Shown one piece after another: positions 22,342 to 33,218 of a DNA stretch of 64,000 nucleotides. Source of the DNA: Persicaria tinctoria (taxonomy: Eukaryota; Streptophyta; Magnoliopsida; Caryophyllales; Polygonaceae). The stretch spans positions 38,927,001 through 38,991,000 of the forward strand of contig JBANSL010000001.1 of assembly GCA_037127255.1 (NCBI GenBank). Direction: 5' to 3'. The position numbers were made by a program, and so were the translations under genes. The notes under the pieces are model-generated. The model did not search any database. It had not been told where the DNA came from and was given only the letters and a program-made list of their open reading frames with translations. The stretch's first letter is position 1. The number at the start of each line of letters is the position of its first letter.

Positions 22342-25217
22342 TGTAAAGACTTGGATTTTCGAATCATAATTTTTCGGAAAAAGAGGATTAAAAATGAAAT
22401 ATAATCGGTTTTAAAACTCGTTTAGCGGATTCCGACCGGAATATAAAATTTGACGAATAATTTCCATCCTTTTACCTCGAAAATTCAAGATAATTATCGG
22501 ATGGCGATATCCTTGTCGATTTTAAAAATCTAATTGATCGAGAAAGCGGGAGAACATTCTGGAACTAATTTTAAAATTCAAAATTCGCGTATTCAAAATT
22601 TAATTCCGGGTATTTATTAATCAATTCAACACTCATCCCTACCCACTCCAATCACTCGCCATACTTTTCAGATCCACCCCCTACCCTGTCACCCTCACCA
22701 TCCCGATCACCATCGATCCCACGCCATCTCCTCTTCACCTTCACGGCTTCACCATTCCCTCATGATCACCATCAACTCACTTCGCTCTCTCCTTTTTTAC
22801 AATCTTCATCACGCCTCATCGCCATCACCATCTCCCGTACATTCTTCATCACCATTACAAACGCCACCGACCCGCCACCTCTAGCTCCTCGCTGCTCCAT
22901 CAAGTTCAACCACCGCCGATCACCACCTCTAGCCGTCGTTCCATCGTTTCTGGACCACCACCAGCGCCGCCAGCATCCACCAAGGCGCCACCAGCATCCC
23001 CGGAGCCACCAGCACCGTCAACGAGCCACCGAACAGCCTCCTTGCTCTGTTTCGCGAAGCCTCGTTCCGGTAAGCCGTTCTCCTTCGTTTCTGATCGAAA
23101 TCGCCTTCGGTCTTCACCAACACACTCACCCATGTCCGGTACAGGTCCGACGAGCCATCGCGAGCCATCGAAGAAGACCAGAACTCCGATCGAGAGCTCC
23201 GAAGTTGCGAAAAATCCATCTCGGTGAGCTCCCAAATTATACTCGTTTCGATTCGTTTTTTTATAGTCTTTTTCGATGTTTAGATTAGTCGGGAGTGAGC
23301 GAGGGCTGAGTGCGGGACGATTGGGTTAGCTCGAGAACTCCGGCGAGCTCACGAGAGAGACGTGAGCGAGCAACGTCGAGCCGAGGCGCGCCGAGGAACC
23401 ATGGGCGCCATGGCGGGGCGGGAGTACTCTTTGAATTTGGAGGAAGAGGATGACTCCCGTGGGCCCCACCTCAGTTATATATATATATTATTTATTTGCT
23501 TGACCGGTTGAGGGTTTATATTTATGGGTTTGGTTCGGTTTGGTTCGGTTCGGTTAAATTTAAATGAGTTTGGTTTGGTTCGGGTTTATCCGTTAAATAA
23601 ATTATAATATTATTGGAGGGTTAAAATACATTAGTTGGACGTATAGATTTATAAAGAATTTGGAAAAGAATTTCAAGGTTGGAAAGTAATCCAAATAATA
23701 GAAAAGAAATTTAGCGAGTATTTTTAAGGGTCGGAATTCTTAACTATTTAATTCGGATTTGAAACGATTTTAGAACTAACTTGGGAATAACACTTATTCG
23801 ATGACTAACTAGCATGATAGTATGATCGTTTGATTAACAATATGATATGTATGACTAATAGCATGACCTGTGGTGAATTATTATATGAGATTAAATGTTG
23901 GATAATTATGACGATCTAGTAGGATTTCATATCACACAAATTATGTCTTATGATTTTGATGAACCGTTGAGGTATATGTCGAAATGATGTATATGAATAT
24001 GCGGAATTGGTTGAATGATTTATGGAGAAAGATGTGGTCTTGAGGAACGGATGATGCGATGAAATGACTTTCATAATATGTTACTGGTTCTAATGATTGA
24101 GGTGTGCTTGAGTGCTTAATAGTTGGATGTAGACTTATGTATATTTCATTATGTACTAGGTGATACTCTATGATTGTGACTACTGTGTGCTGGATTCTTC
24201 TGTTTCCGATCTGCTAGCCAGGTAAGTACCTCCGGGGCTTACTCAGTAACCAGTACCTCCTGCCTGATGTGTCATATAGTATGTAGGTGTTTCATATGCA
24301 TAAGAGCATGTCATGTAGTATCATGCTTAGGAATTGCATTTACGAATGAGCATCCTTATTCTATATGCGTTTGAATACAGAACGGCCGTTATCTGTGAGT
24401 CCTAGAGTCCTTGCTAGGGTCATAGGGCAGCCCAGCTTCATCGGGTGTTGTCCTCCTCGAGTCATTTATATATATCACGAGATACGAGATGGGCATGAGA
24501 TATGATATGATGATGAGATATGATATGATGATGAGATATGATATGATGATGAGATTTGATATGATTATAGCATCGAACTGGCCAGTCTCCACCTTGTCTG
24601 GAAGAGGGGTGGTGGTAGAAGAGGGATATACCACTTGGTATTCTTTGTTAAGACCTTACTTAATATTCCGCACATATGAATTAGGAACATGATAGTGTGG
24701 TTAATATTCCAGTACTGCATGAAGGCATCTTTATTCTAGGTATAGGTGTATTATATGTCCTCAGCGCGGTCAGAGGACCCGCGGGCGGACTCTTGGCCTG
24801 ACTTAGTGGTATAGTTTCAGGTACCCGATACACTGCTTGATTTTGTGCTGTTATTACGGGGTCTATTCATATGGCGGAGAGTGAGTGGTTGAAACCCGAC
24901 TTCACCAGATTCACGCTTTTGGGATTTCTCCCTAATTATACTCTGTTTTGACCCGGCTCTGCCGTGGCACTGGTTGTATCACTTTCAGTACTTATGCCCT
25001 TTGCATGATAAAGGATTTCCCGCGTTGTAGACTTAGGACAGGTGCAGGGGTTTACCCCGGGGTCTCCAATGGACCTTCCGGAGTTGGGTGCGAAATCCCA
25101 CTTTAAACTACACATCTTCGATTTCAAACCTTCAACCTGTACTCGGGGCGCAAGATCCCAACGAGGGGTTTCATCCCTCGAAACGTAACTCGGGAATCAT
25201 AATCCTGGGCCGTTACA
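22342..25217 (+). repeat. 3' LTR of the plus-strand chromovirus-like element (2876 bp)
   Basis: TGTAAAGACTTGG ... CTGGGCCGTTACA, preceded by the purine tract agaggtggatga (22330-22341). It is the inverted counterpart of 6379-9509. It holds a GC-rich stretch (22660-23420), a GGTTTGGTTCGG repeat (23530-23590), and a small minisatellite at 24486-24562. The apparent ORFs in the GC-rich part have no recognisable domain. Confidence 0.7.
24486..24562. repeat. Minisatellite, unit about 18 bp (gagatatgatatgatgat)
   Basis: Three to four direct copies of an 18-base unit within the LTR. A looser version is in the related LTR fragment at 48530-48590. Confidence 0.75.
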
Positions 25218-26196
25218 CTACCCACACACGTATTCATTTAGCCATTCATCTCCAATTATACACAGTAAACTATTTGCAAATCATGGGTCGTTTGGTATCG
25301 ATATCAGCTGATATCTTGATATCCTTGTTTGGTATATTGCAGGATATCGGATATCAAATCTAATCCTTGATATCACATGTTTGGTATGAAATTTCAGGAT
25401 ATCGATTCAAGCTCGTATTAATCAATTTCTATTCATAAGAAAATCAAAATAAAACATAAATAAACAAATTCATTTCAAATGAACCAAACAAATCTCAAAC
25501 CAAAAAAATCAGATTGTACATAGAAATGCAAACAGAGTTGCATAACAAAAAAAAAATCACATACACCAAAATTTCAAAATTGTACAGAAGGGCAGAAAAA
25601 TTTCAGCACAAATGAACTACAAGGTACACACACAAACCAACAACAAGCCATAGATGAATCCCTATATTCCATATGTTCAAATCGCAGCAACAGCACAGCA
25701 AACCCTAAATTTCGAAAACAAAAATCGCAGCAGCAAACATCACAAACCCTAGATCTACAAAACAAAAATCGCACAGTCCAACCTCTAGATTTCTGTCAGG
25801 ATTAGCATATATTCCAAGGTTGAAGCAAAGAAAGAGAAGAGGAGGAGAGGAGAGAAGAGAGAAGAAGAAGACAGCGTAGCTGTTACCTGAATGCGGTTGA
25901 ATTCGACACAAAATGATTCTGAAGTGAGAAGCTTTGGATCCGTAGCTATGGTTGAGAGGCATATCGATTACCAGTCGTCCATCATCATCGTGTCGCAGTT
26001 GGAATTTGGAAATAGGGTTGGTGAGCACGGGTTTGGGGGAAGAATAGATATACTAGGGGGTGTGCTGACTGTGTTTAGGCGGTAGACTAAAAAATATTCA
26101 CCGCCCTTTCACACCAAATCTTTTTGAAACATGGAGATTTCCGAAAATTAAGTATTTTTGGTGAATTATTTCAATTTATGTTATATACAACGTTGT
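25218..26196. other. Unassigned DNA with a GATATC-rich cluster and a possible minus-strand first exon
   Basis: 25281-25400 is crowded with GATATC/ATCGATATC palindromes. On the minus strand, an ATG at 26028 opens MLTNPISKFQLRHDDDGRL..., and the frame runs to a possible splice donor (CATTCAG followed by GTAACAG) near 25888. I do not recognise the protein. It could be the first exon of a host gene fragment or chance. Confidence 0.3.
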
Positions 26197-29100
26197 AAAT
26201 TTGAGTTATATAATTTATTGTGAATTATTTCAATTTATATTATTTTTTGTGAATTATTTCAGTTTTGGTTATTAATACTTTATTTTGACGTTTTTATTAC
26301 TAATAATTTATTGTTAAATAAATTTTACACTAATATATTGTAATATTTATGGATATATAAATGTAAATGATAAAATATTAACAACTATATAGTTTTTCTC
26401 ACTTCACGTCCATATTTGTATTTAATACCAATATATATAATACTAATTTAACATAATATCATTATATGTAAAATTTATTATAAAAATATGGCAATAAATA
26501 TAATAAAATGAAATTATAATGTGGGAATCAGAGAAACTGACGATGAATAGATCTATCTAATAGTATGAAATAATTGTTCACTTTTATCTCTATATTGAAA
26601 TTTTATATATTACATGGTTAAAAGTGTGTCTGTGTCTATATATATATACACACATGCCAACTGAAACTTGATTTAAACCCGTCAAAGTTGGTAGGATCGA
26701 GATTTTATGATTGGATTGAGGCAAGACCCTAGGATCAGATCATAGAATCATAAGATTCTGTAAATAAAATAAAATATATAAAATAATAAAAACAAACCAT
26801 ACCAAGGAAATACTTTGATTTAAAAAAAAACGTGTACTAGAGTCTAATAATAAACAAAAGAGACAAGTCATAATTCTTTGTTTATCATACATATATAACC
26901 ACGGCATATGAATAGATTGAGTTTTAGGGTTATCTTAGGCACATAACCATGGTATATGAAGAGATTGAGTTTTAGGGTTATCTTAGGCATGGTTTCACAG
27001 TTAAGCCCAAATTACACCTTTAATTCATCACTATATAAGATCTTATGATCATACACCAACCTAGCTAACAATCTCAAACTGATCCTAACGATCATAGCAT
27101 TGACGAGTATACTACTTACACACGATCCGGATTAGGAACAAGCTAAGATCGTAAGATCCTACCGATTCGGGTCGCCATCCTAATAACTATGATGCCCAAC
27201 AAAAACTCATATCTTAAGTAATTAAAAAATCTATCATTTTACCTAAAGTTATTTTGTAAATATTTATATTGAATTGTGTTCTCTTTAGTTATTAAGATTG
27301 GTTACATTAGTTCATTATATCCAAGCTAGTATGTAATATAAATATATGTAGATTTTTTTTTGAAAGACGATTCAAAATTTGAGTTATATAATTTATTGTG
27401 AATTATTTCAATTTATATTATTTTTTGTGAATTATTTCAGTTTTGGTTATTAATACTTTATTTTGACGTTTTTATTACTAATAATTTATTGTTAAATAAA
27501 TTTTAACACTAATATATTGTAATATTTATGGATATATAAATGTAAATGATAAAATATTAACAACTATATAGTTTTTCTCACTTCACGTCCATATTTGTAT
27601 TTAATACCAATATATATAATACTAATTTAACATAATATCATTATATGTAAAATTTATTATAAAAATATGGCAATAAATATAATAAAATGAAATTATAATG
27701 TGGGAATCAGAGAAACTGACGATGAATAGATCTATCTAATAGTATGAAATAATTGTTCACTTTTATCTCTATATTGAAATTTTATATATTACATGGTTAA
27801 AAGTGTGTCTGTGTCTATATATATATACACACATGCCAACTGAAACTTGATTTAAACCCGTCAAAGTTGGTAGGATCGAGATTTTATGATTGGATTGAGG
27901 CAAGACCCTAGGATCAGATCATAGAATCATAAGATTCTGTAAATAAAATAAAATATATAAAATAATAAAAACAAACCATACCAAGGAAATACTTTGATTT
28001 AAAAAAAAACGTGTACTAGAGTCTAATAATAAACAAAAGAGACAAGTCATAATTCTTTGTTTATCATACATATATAACCACGGCATATGAATAGATTGAG
28101 TTTTAGGGTTATCTTAGGCACATAACCATGGTATATGAAGAGATTGAGTTTTAGGGTTATCTTAGGCATGGTTTCACAGTTAAGCCCAAATTACACCTTT
28201 AATTCATCACTATATAAGATCTTATGATCATACACCAACCTAGCTAACAATCTCAAACTGATCCTAACGATCATAGCATTGACGAGTATACTACTTACAC
28301 ACGATCCGGATTAGGAACAAGCTAAGATCGTAAGATCCTACCGATTCGGGTCGCCATCCTAATAACTATGATGCCCAACAAAAACTCATATCTTAAGTAA
28401 TTAAAAAATCTATCATTTTACCTAAAGTTATTTTGTAAATATTTATATTGAATTGTGTTCTCTTTAGTTATTAAGATTGGTTACATTAGTTCATTATATC
28501 CAAGCTAGTATGTAATATAAATATATGTAGATTTTTTTTTGAAAGACGATTCAAAATTTGAGTTATATAATTTATTGTGAATTATTTCAATTTATATTAT
28601 TTTTTGTGAATTATTTCAGTTTTGGTTATTAATACTTTATTTTGACGTTTTTATTACTAATAATTTATTGTTAAATAAATTTTAACACTAATATATTGTA
28701 ATATTTATGGATATATAAATGTAAATGATAAAATATTAACAACTATATAGTTTTTCTCACTTCACGTCCATATTTGTATTTAATACCAATATATATAATA
28801 CTAATTTAACATAATATCATTATATGTAAAATTTATTATAAAAATATGGCAATAAATATAATAAAATGAAATTATAATGTGGGAATCAGAGAAACTGACG
28901 ATGAATAGATCTATCTAATAGTATGAAATAATTGTTCACTTTTATCTCTATATTGAAATTTTATATATTACATGGTTAAAAGTGTGTCTGTGTCTATATA
29001 TATATACACACATGCCAACTGAAACTTGATTTAAACCCGTCAAAGTTGGTAGGATCGAGATTTTATGATTGGATTGAGGCAAGACCCTAGGATCAGATCA

Positions 29101-29734
29101 TAGAATCATAAGATTCTGTAAATAAAATAAAATATATAAAATAATAAAAACAAACCATACCAAGGAAATACTTTGATTTAAAAAAAACGTGTACTAGAGT
29201 CTAATAATAAACAAAAGAGACAAGTCATAATTCTTTGTTTATCATACATATATAACCACGGCATATGAATAGATTGAGTTTTAGGGTTATCTTAGGCACA
29301 TAACCATGGTATATGAAGAGATTGAGTTTTAGGGTTATCTTAGGCATGGTTTCACAGTTAAGCCCAAATTACACCTTTAATTCATCACTATATAAGATCT
29401 TATGATCATACACCAACCTAGCTAACAATCTCAAACTGATCCTAACGATCATAGCATTGACGAGTATACTACTTACACACGATCCGGATTAGGAACAAGC
29501 TAAGATCGTAAGATCCTACCGATTCGGGTCGCCATCCTAATAACTATGATGCCCAACAAAAACTCATATCTTAAGTAATTAAAAAATCTATCATTTTACC
29601 TAAAGTTATTTTGTAAATATTTATATTGAATTGTGTTCTCTTTAGTTATTAAGATTGGTTACATTAGTTCATTATATCCAAGCTAGTATGTAATATAAAT
29701 ATATGTAGATTTTTTTTTGAAAGACGATTCAAAA
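26197..29734. repeat. Three near-identical tandem copies of a 1178-bp unit
   Basis: Copies start at 26197, 27375 and 28554 (aaatttgagttatataattt), so the periods are 1178 and 1179. The only differences I noticed are single-A length changes (for example near 26325, and in the A-run near 29180). The unit is AT-rich, has no ORF, and contains its own imperfect internal duplication of about 53 bases (gattgagttttagggttatcttaggca). The third copy ends where the MITE-like element begins. Confidence 0.9.
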
Positions 29735-30066
29735 TAATACCAACTATGAAATATGAACCAAAAATAATATTATACGAAGTAAAAAAAAAGGCTCCAAATA
29801 ATACAAACTATCCACCTATAAACCAAAAATAATACAGGTGGATAGTTTAGTTGTCCAACTTTAAAAGTTTGTATTGTTTTGAATTAAAAGTTCATAGTTT
29901 GTATTATTTTTAGTTGATTTTAAAATTTGTATTTTTTTTTTGTTTACGGGTGGATAGTTTGTTTTATTTTGATATTTTTTTAGTTCGTATTTTTTTATGG
30001 TTCATATCTCATAACTATAGTTGGTATATTTTTTTTTGATTAATAACTATAGTTGGTATTATTTTG
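29735..30066. mobile_element. MITE-like inverted-repeat element
   Basis: Starts aataataccaactatgaaat and ends with the inverse (ctatagttggtattatt), the two ends forming an imperfect terminal inverted repeat. An internal perfect hairpin pairs aaactatccacct with aggtggatagttt. The word aataatacaaactat recurs on both strands. It encodes nothing. Confidence 0.6.
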
Positions 30067-30070
30067 GTCC

Positions 30071-30073
<3 letters not shown>

Positions 30074-30126
<53 letters not shown>
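30074..30126. repeat. (ATT)n microsatellite
   Basis: About 17 consecutive ATT triplets directly beside the MITE-like element. Confidence 0.95.
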
Positions 30127-31074
30127 GAAAAGAATGTATAAATTAATTAAAATTAAAACACATTTTTCTCGCCCAAAAAAAACCACTCCACTCGCCTTCA
30201 GCACCGCGGGAAGCTCCGGCCTTCAGCAGCCCACCTCCACCGGCGACTCTCCCTACACCGGAAAAACCACTCCACTCGCCTCCGTCACTCTCCCCTCTAC
30301 CTCGCTCTCAGATCTCTTCCCCTTCACCCTCACCTGAACCCTAATCACCAGCCCATATCACCGCCTCTCTCCGCCGCCGACAGCAGCGCCTGCACCTCGG
30401 CCATCGCATCTCCTCCTTATCCGGCGTCGGCCATGAGCATCCATGCTTGATTCGCAATCACAACCGGCCTCGAGTTCAAATCCAGAGAGTTATATGCAGG
30501 TTTGAACCCTTCCCCTCATCTTCCAATCAAGGTGTTGCTGATTGATTGTTGATTGTTTGTTGTTGGCCTGATCTGAAATTGCAAAGTGTTGTTGCCAAAC
30601 AACACATTGTCATAAATTAGACAAAGAAAACTGCAAATCCAATGTTAATGAAACTGAACTGGGATAAAGCAGTAAGGAATTGAATAAAGTACACAGAAAA
30701 GAGGGCAACCTTGTGTTCAAAAGTCTTCTATCTTGTCTAATCTAGTCAATTTAAGTGCACTCAAAATAGCAGGATAAAACACCAAACTACCAATACATTC
30801 AGAGAATCTACTATAGCTCCAAACTTTGCCAAGGTGCTTACGGTTGCATTTTCAATAATTACTCTATTATAGATATATCGAATGAATTTGCTGGGATCTG
30901 CAGTCTTAGGCCCTTCAATCCCTAGGAAATGTAAAATCTGCCATTGAATTGTCTAGTAACATTAGAAGCCAGCCACAAACGAAAGTAGAATATCCAAAAT
31001 TGAAGACCAATATGAATAAAAGGAGGGAAAGAACTTCATAATTTCTACAGCATAAAGTCCAAAAAAAAAAATAC
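30127..31074. other. GC-rich, 5'-UTR-like segment followed by intron-like DNA
   Basis: 30180-30500 is C-rich, like a plant leader or first exon, and ends in a good donor context (atgcag, then gtttgaac) near 30500. The following DNA is AT-rich and non-coding. No protein recognised. It may be the third gene fragment in a composite. Confidence 0.3.
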
Positions 31075-31184
31075 CTGTACAGAAAGGTAAGTAAATTCAC
31101 AGTCCTCGATGAATTCACACAGATGAAGAAGTCCACTTTCCTTTGCATCGGGAATATCTCTCATGTGCTTGATCTTCATCACCA
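31075..31184 (-). pseudogene. Coatomer subunit gamma exon fragment
   Basis: On the minus strand, a 110-base block is bounded by a 3' splice site (ttgcag at 31185-31190) and a 5' splice site (gtattt at 31069-31074). It encodes MRDIPDAKESGLLHLCEF followed by IEDCEFTYLSVQ. This matches the highly conserved HEAT-repeat region of plant gamma-COP, a COPI vesicle coat subunit acting between Golgi and ER. The frame is open within the exon, but no neighbouring gamma-COP exons are found on either side, so it is an isolated fragment. The next exon upstream on the same strand belongs to a different gene (31645-31943). That points to gene-fragment capture rather than a decayed gene in place. Confidence 0.75.
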
Positions 31185-31644
31185 CTGCAATGTCACAGAA
31201 AGTAAAGCATATGAGCGAAAATTGAACTATTAAACCTCTAATGATTCTAGTGAAAACTAAGCATAAAAGTAAAAATTACTAAGCTATTCCAAACAGCTTA
31301 GTAAAAATAACTTCCCAAAGGAGAGCTTCCAAGCCACCCTGAGAAGGCAAAATAAATTCCTATTTCTATGCCATGAAAATAGAAATTCCCAAATTTCATT
31401 TCATTTTGGTTTCTGCCAGAACAAATAGCACAATCAACAAAGGAATTTAATTCTAAACTTAATAAATTACTTCAATTCTAACATGACAAACATCTAAACT
31501 AAAACGAAATTTAACTTACTAAATTTAACATGACAAACTTCTAAGCAGTTTATTGTGACAAGGCCCTATAGGATTAGGCAAACAATGAAACCGAGTCCTG
31601 TAAAAATTAGCAAAAGAATAAATTTCAGCATCTTATGAACCTAC

Positions 31645-31943
31645 CTGACTGTTGCAGAAGAACCGTTAGAAGTTGGAAATACTGGTGCAGGAGCTGGAAG
31701 TGAAAGTTGAGTCAAGACAGAATCCAATGGGTTTGAATTCGGTGGTGGTTGAGGAGCTTTTGTCCGAGGAGCACTGTTGAAAGGCCATATAGCACCAGTA
31801 GTTAAATCGGATGATTATAGTGGTTGTGAAACAGCTGCAGTTACTGGTGTCTGAATATCAGCATCAAAATCAATCAAAGAAGTCTCCTGCTTAATTGCTG
31901 GTGGATTCTGGTAACTAGAATCCAAGCTATTAGACGAAGCAGC
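31645..31943 (-). pseudogene. AGD14-like ARF GTPase-activating protein exon fragment
   Basis: A 299-base minus-strand block with a canonical acceptor (tttttcag, 31944 onward) and donor (cag then gtaggt, 31639-31645). Its translation contains SLIDFDADIQTPVTAAV and NPLDSVLTQLSLPAPAP, which I recognise as the low-complexity C-terminal half of plant AGD14-type ARF-GAPs. One in-frame TAA interrupts it about 43 codons in. The catalytic zinc-finger ARF-GAP domain is absent. It lies about 460 bases upstream, in transcription direction, of the gamma-COP exon, with both splice phases intact. The family assignment is from memory of conserved motifs and is fairly, not fully, secure. Confidence 0.65.
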
Positions 31944-32848
31944 CTGAAAAACAACAATTTACAGCAACATACTAAGTAGATGACTTCAGAATGAAAGAGG
32001 ATGTATCCAACTATTTATTTATTTTTTGGTTAAAAACAAGAGTCGAGAAAACATTATAAGCCACTACCAATACCACAACACCATAAAATGTCCCATAGAC
32101 TGCAATCAATGTTAGACAAAACAGTATTAAACAAGAAAGAATATGACATACTATAAGATGGATATGTCGGAAAAATACACAAAGTATCTTCAGCGAAAAA
32201 GAAATCTGCAGAGAATTGCAATGGTAAAAGGGAAGAAGGCGTATCCAGTGGTAATTTTTGTTTGCTAGATTACTACGGTTCTCTTAAGAAACGTGGTAAA
32301 TAGAATGGCTGAAGCAGCTTTGTTCATGATTGCCTCCAAGATCCTTTCCACTGTTGCAGCTCCTGCGTTTAAGAAGGCGTATGAAAGGCCGTGTTTCGTC
32401 TGGAAGTTGCATATACCTCTCTGGATTTTCAAAACCAAGGCATCACTCCCCCACCCCCCGAAAACTTGTATCTCTGAATTTAAGCCAGCTCGACACAACA
32501 GTGAGGACATTTTTCTAGTTTGGGTTTTATTTACAATATTACAGATTTACATATTACAGATTTATAGAATTACAGTTTACAGATTTCATATTTATAGGAT
32601 TATAGATTTACAGATTTCAGATTTATAGGATTATAGATTTACAGATTTCAGATTTACAGATTTATAGATTCACAGATGAGAATGAAGTGCACGGACAGCG
32701 GGAGGTTGAGGTTGATTGCAGCCCTAGGTAATAAAAAGAGTCTTGTGACTAATCTGAAGTTGAACACGTACACAATTTTTGTGGAGAAATTATCTTTGTT
32801 TCAATGTTTTGTGGTTGAAATACCGAAGTTTGTTTTCTCAAATTTGTA
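31944..32848. other. Unassigned DNA with a TTTACAGATTTATAGATT minisatellite
   Basis: 32528-32686 is built from short variants of ttacagatttatagatta, including two direct copies of a roughly 31-base unit. 32265-32510 has open frames on both strands, but I recognise nothing in them. A donor-like site near 32729 follows gattgcagccctag. Confidence 0.4.
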
Positions 32849-32919
32849 AGCCTATTAGCTCAAATGGTAGAGCGACGTGCTCATGCACAAAGATGCAGGT
32901 TCAAATCCTGCATAGGCTA
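32849..32919 (+). tRNA. tRNA-like sequence (possible CAT anticodon), degenerate
   Basis: A perfect 7-bp acceptor stem (AGCCTAT with ATAGGCT), a D-arm with A-box (TAGCTCAAATGGTAGAGC) and a perfect T-arm (GCAGG TTCAAAT CCTGC) are all present, followed by a discriminator A. The anticodon arm is defective: only about three of five pairs form, and the loop CTCATG is short by one base. It is therefore either a tRNA pseudogene, perhaps Met-like, or the tRNA-derived head of a SINE. No CCA is encoded. Confidence 0.5.
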
Positions 32920-33218
32920 ATCTATATTTAATTGAAATTGCTTGATCAAAGCAATATGCAATTGGCTCATCAGAATTGCCAAAAACAAAAACAAAAAACA
33001 GCTATTGCCAACAAAAAAAACCTTACCAAATGCCAACACATCCAGAAAAGATTAACAAATATGGCAACGACAAGAAAAAAACAAACGAATGTTTCAAATT
33101 ATCCAAAAAATATATATAAACAACTATAATTTTATATTATTATAAAATTAGAAAACCCTCAAAACAACTATGAAATGTCTAAAAAAATTTAAAAATAAAA
33201 AATAACCCAAATACTCAT
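32920..33218. other. A-rich DNA downstream of the transposase gene
   Basis: Very A-rich, no ORF of note, no CACTA terminus found. It may still belong to the CACTA element that contains the transposase. Confidence 0.4.

Noticed and set aside
22906..23235. Overlapping frames on both strands in the GC-rich part of the chromovirus-like LTR
   Set aside because: GC-rich DNA reduces stops in all frames, and the related LTR at 6379-9509 has no matching frame.
30134..30337. 67-codon plus-strand frame in the C-rich segment
   Set aside because: Proline/serine-rich leader-like DNA without conserved domain. More likely untranslated or fragmentary.
32061..32075. Possible left terminus of the transposase-bearing CACTA element (ccactaccaatacc)
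   Set aside because: Does not match the right end CACTACAACAAAAAGCG beyond the first six bases, and no subterminal repeats follow it.
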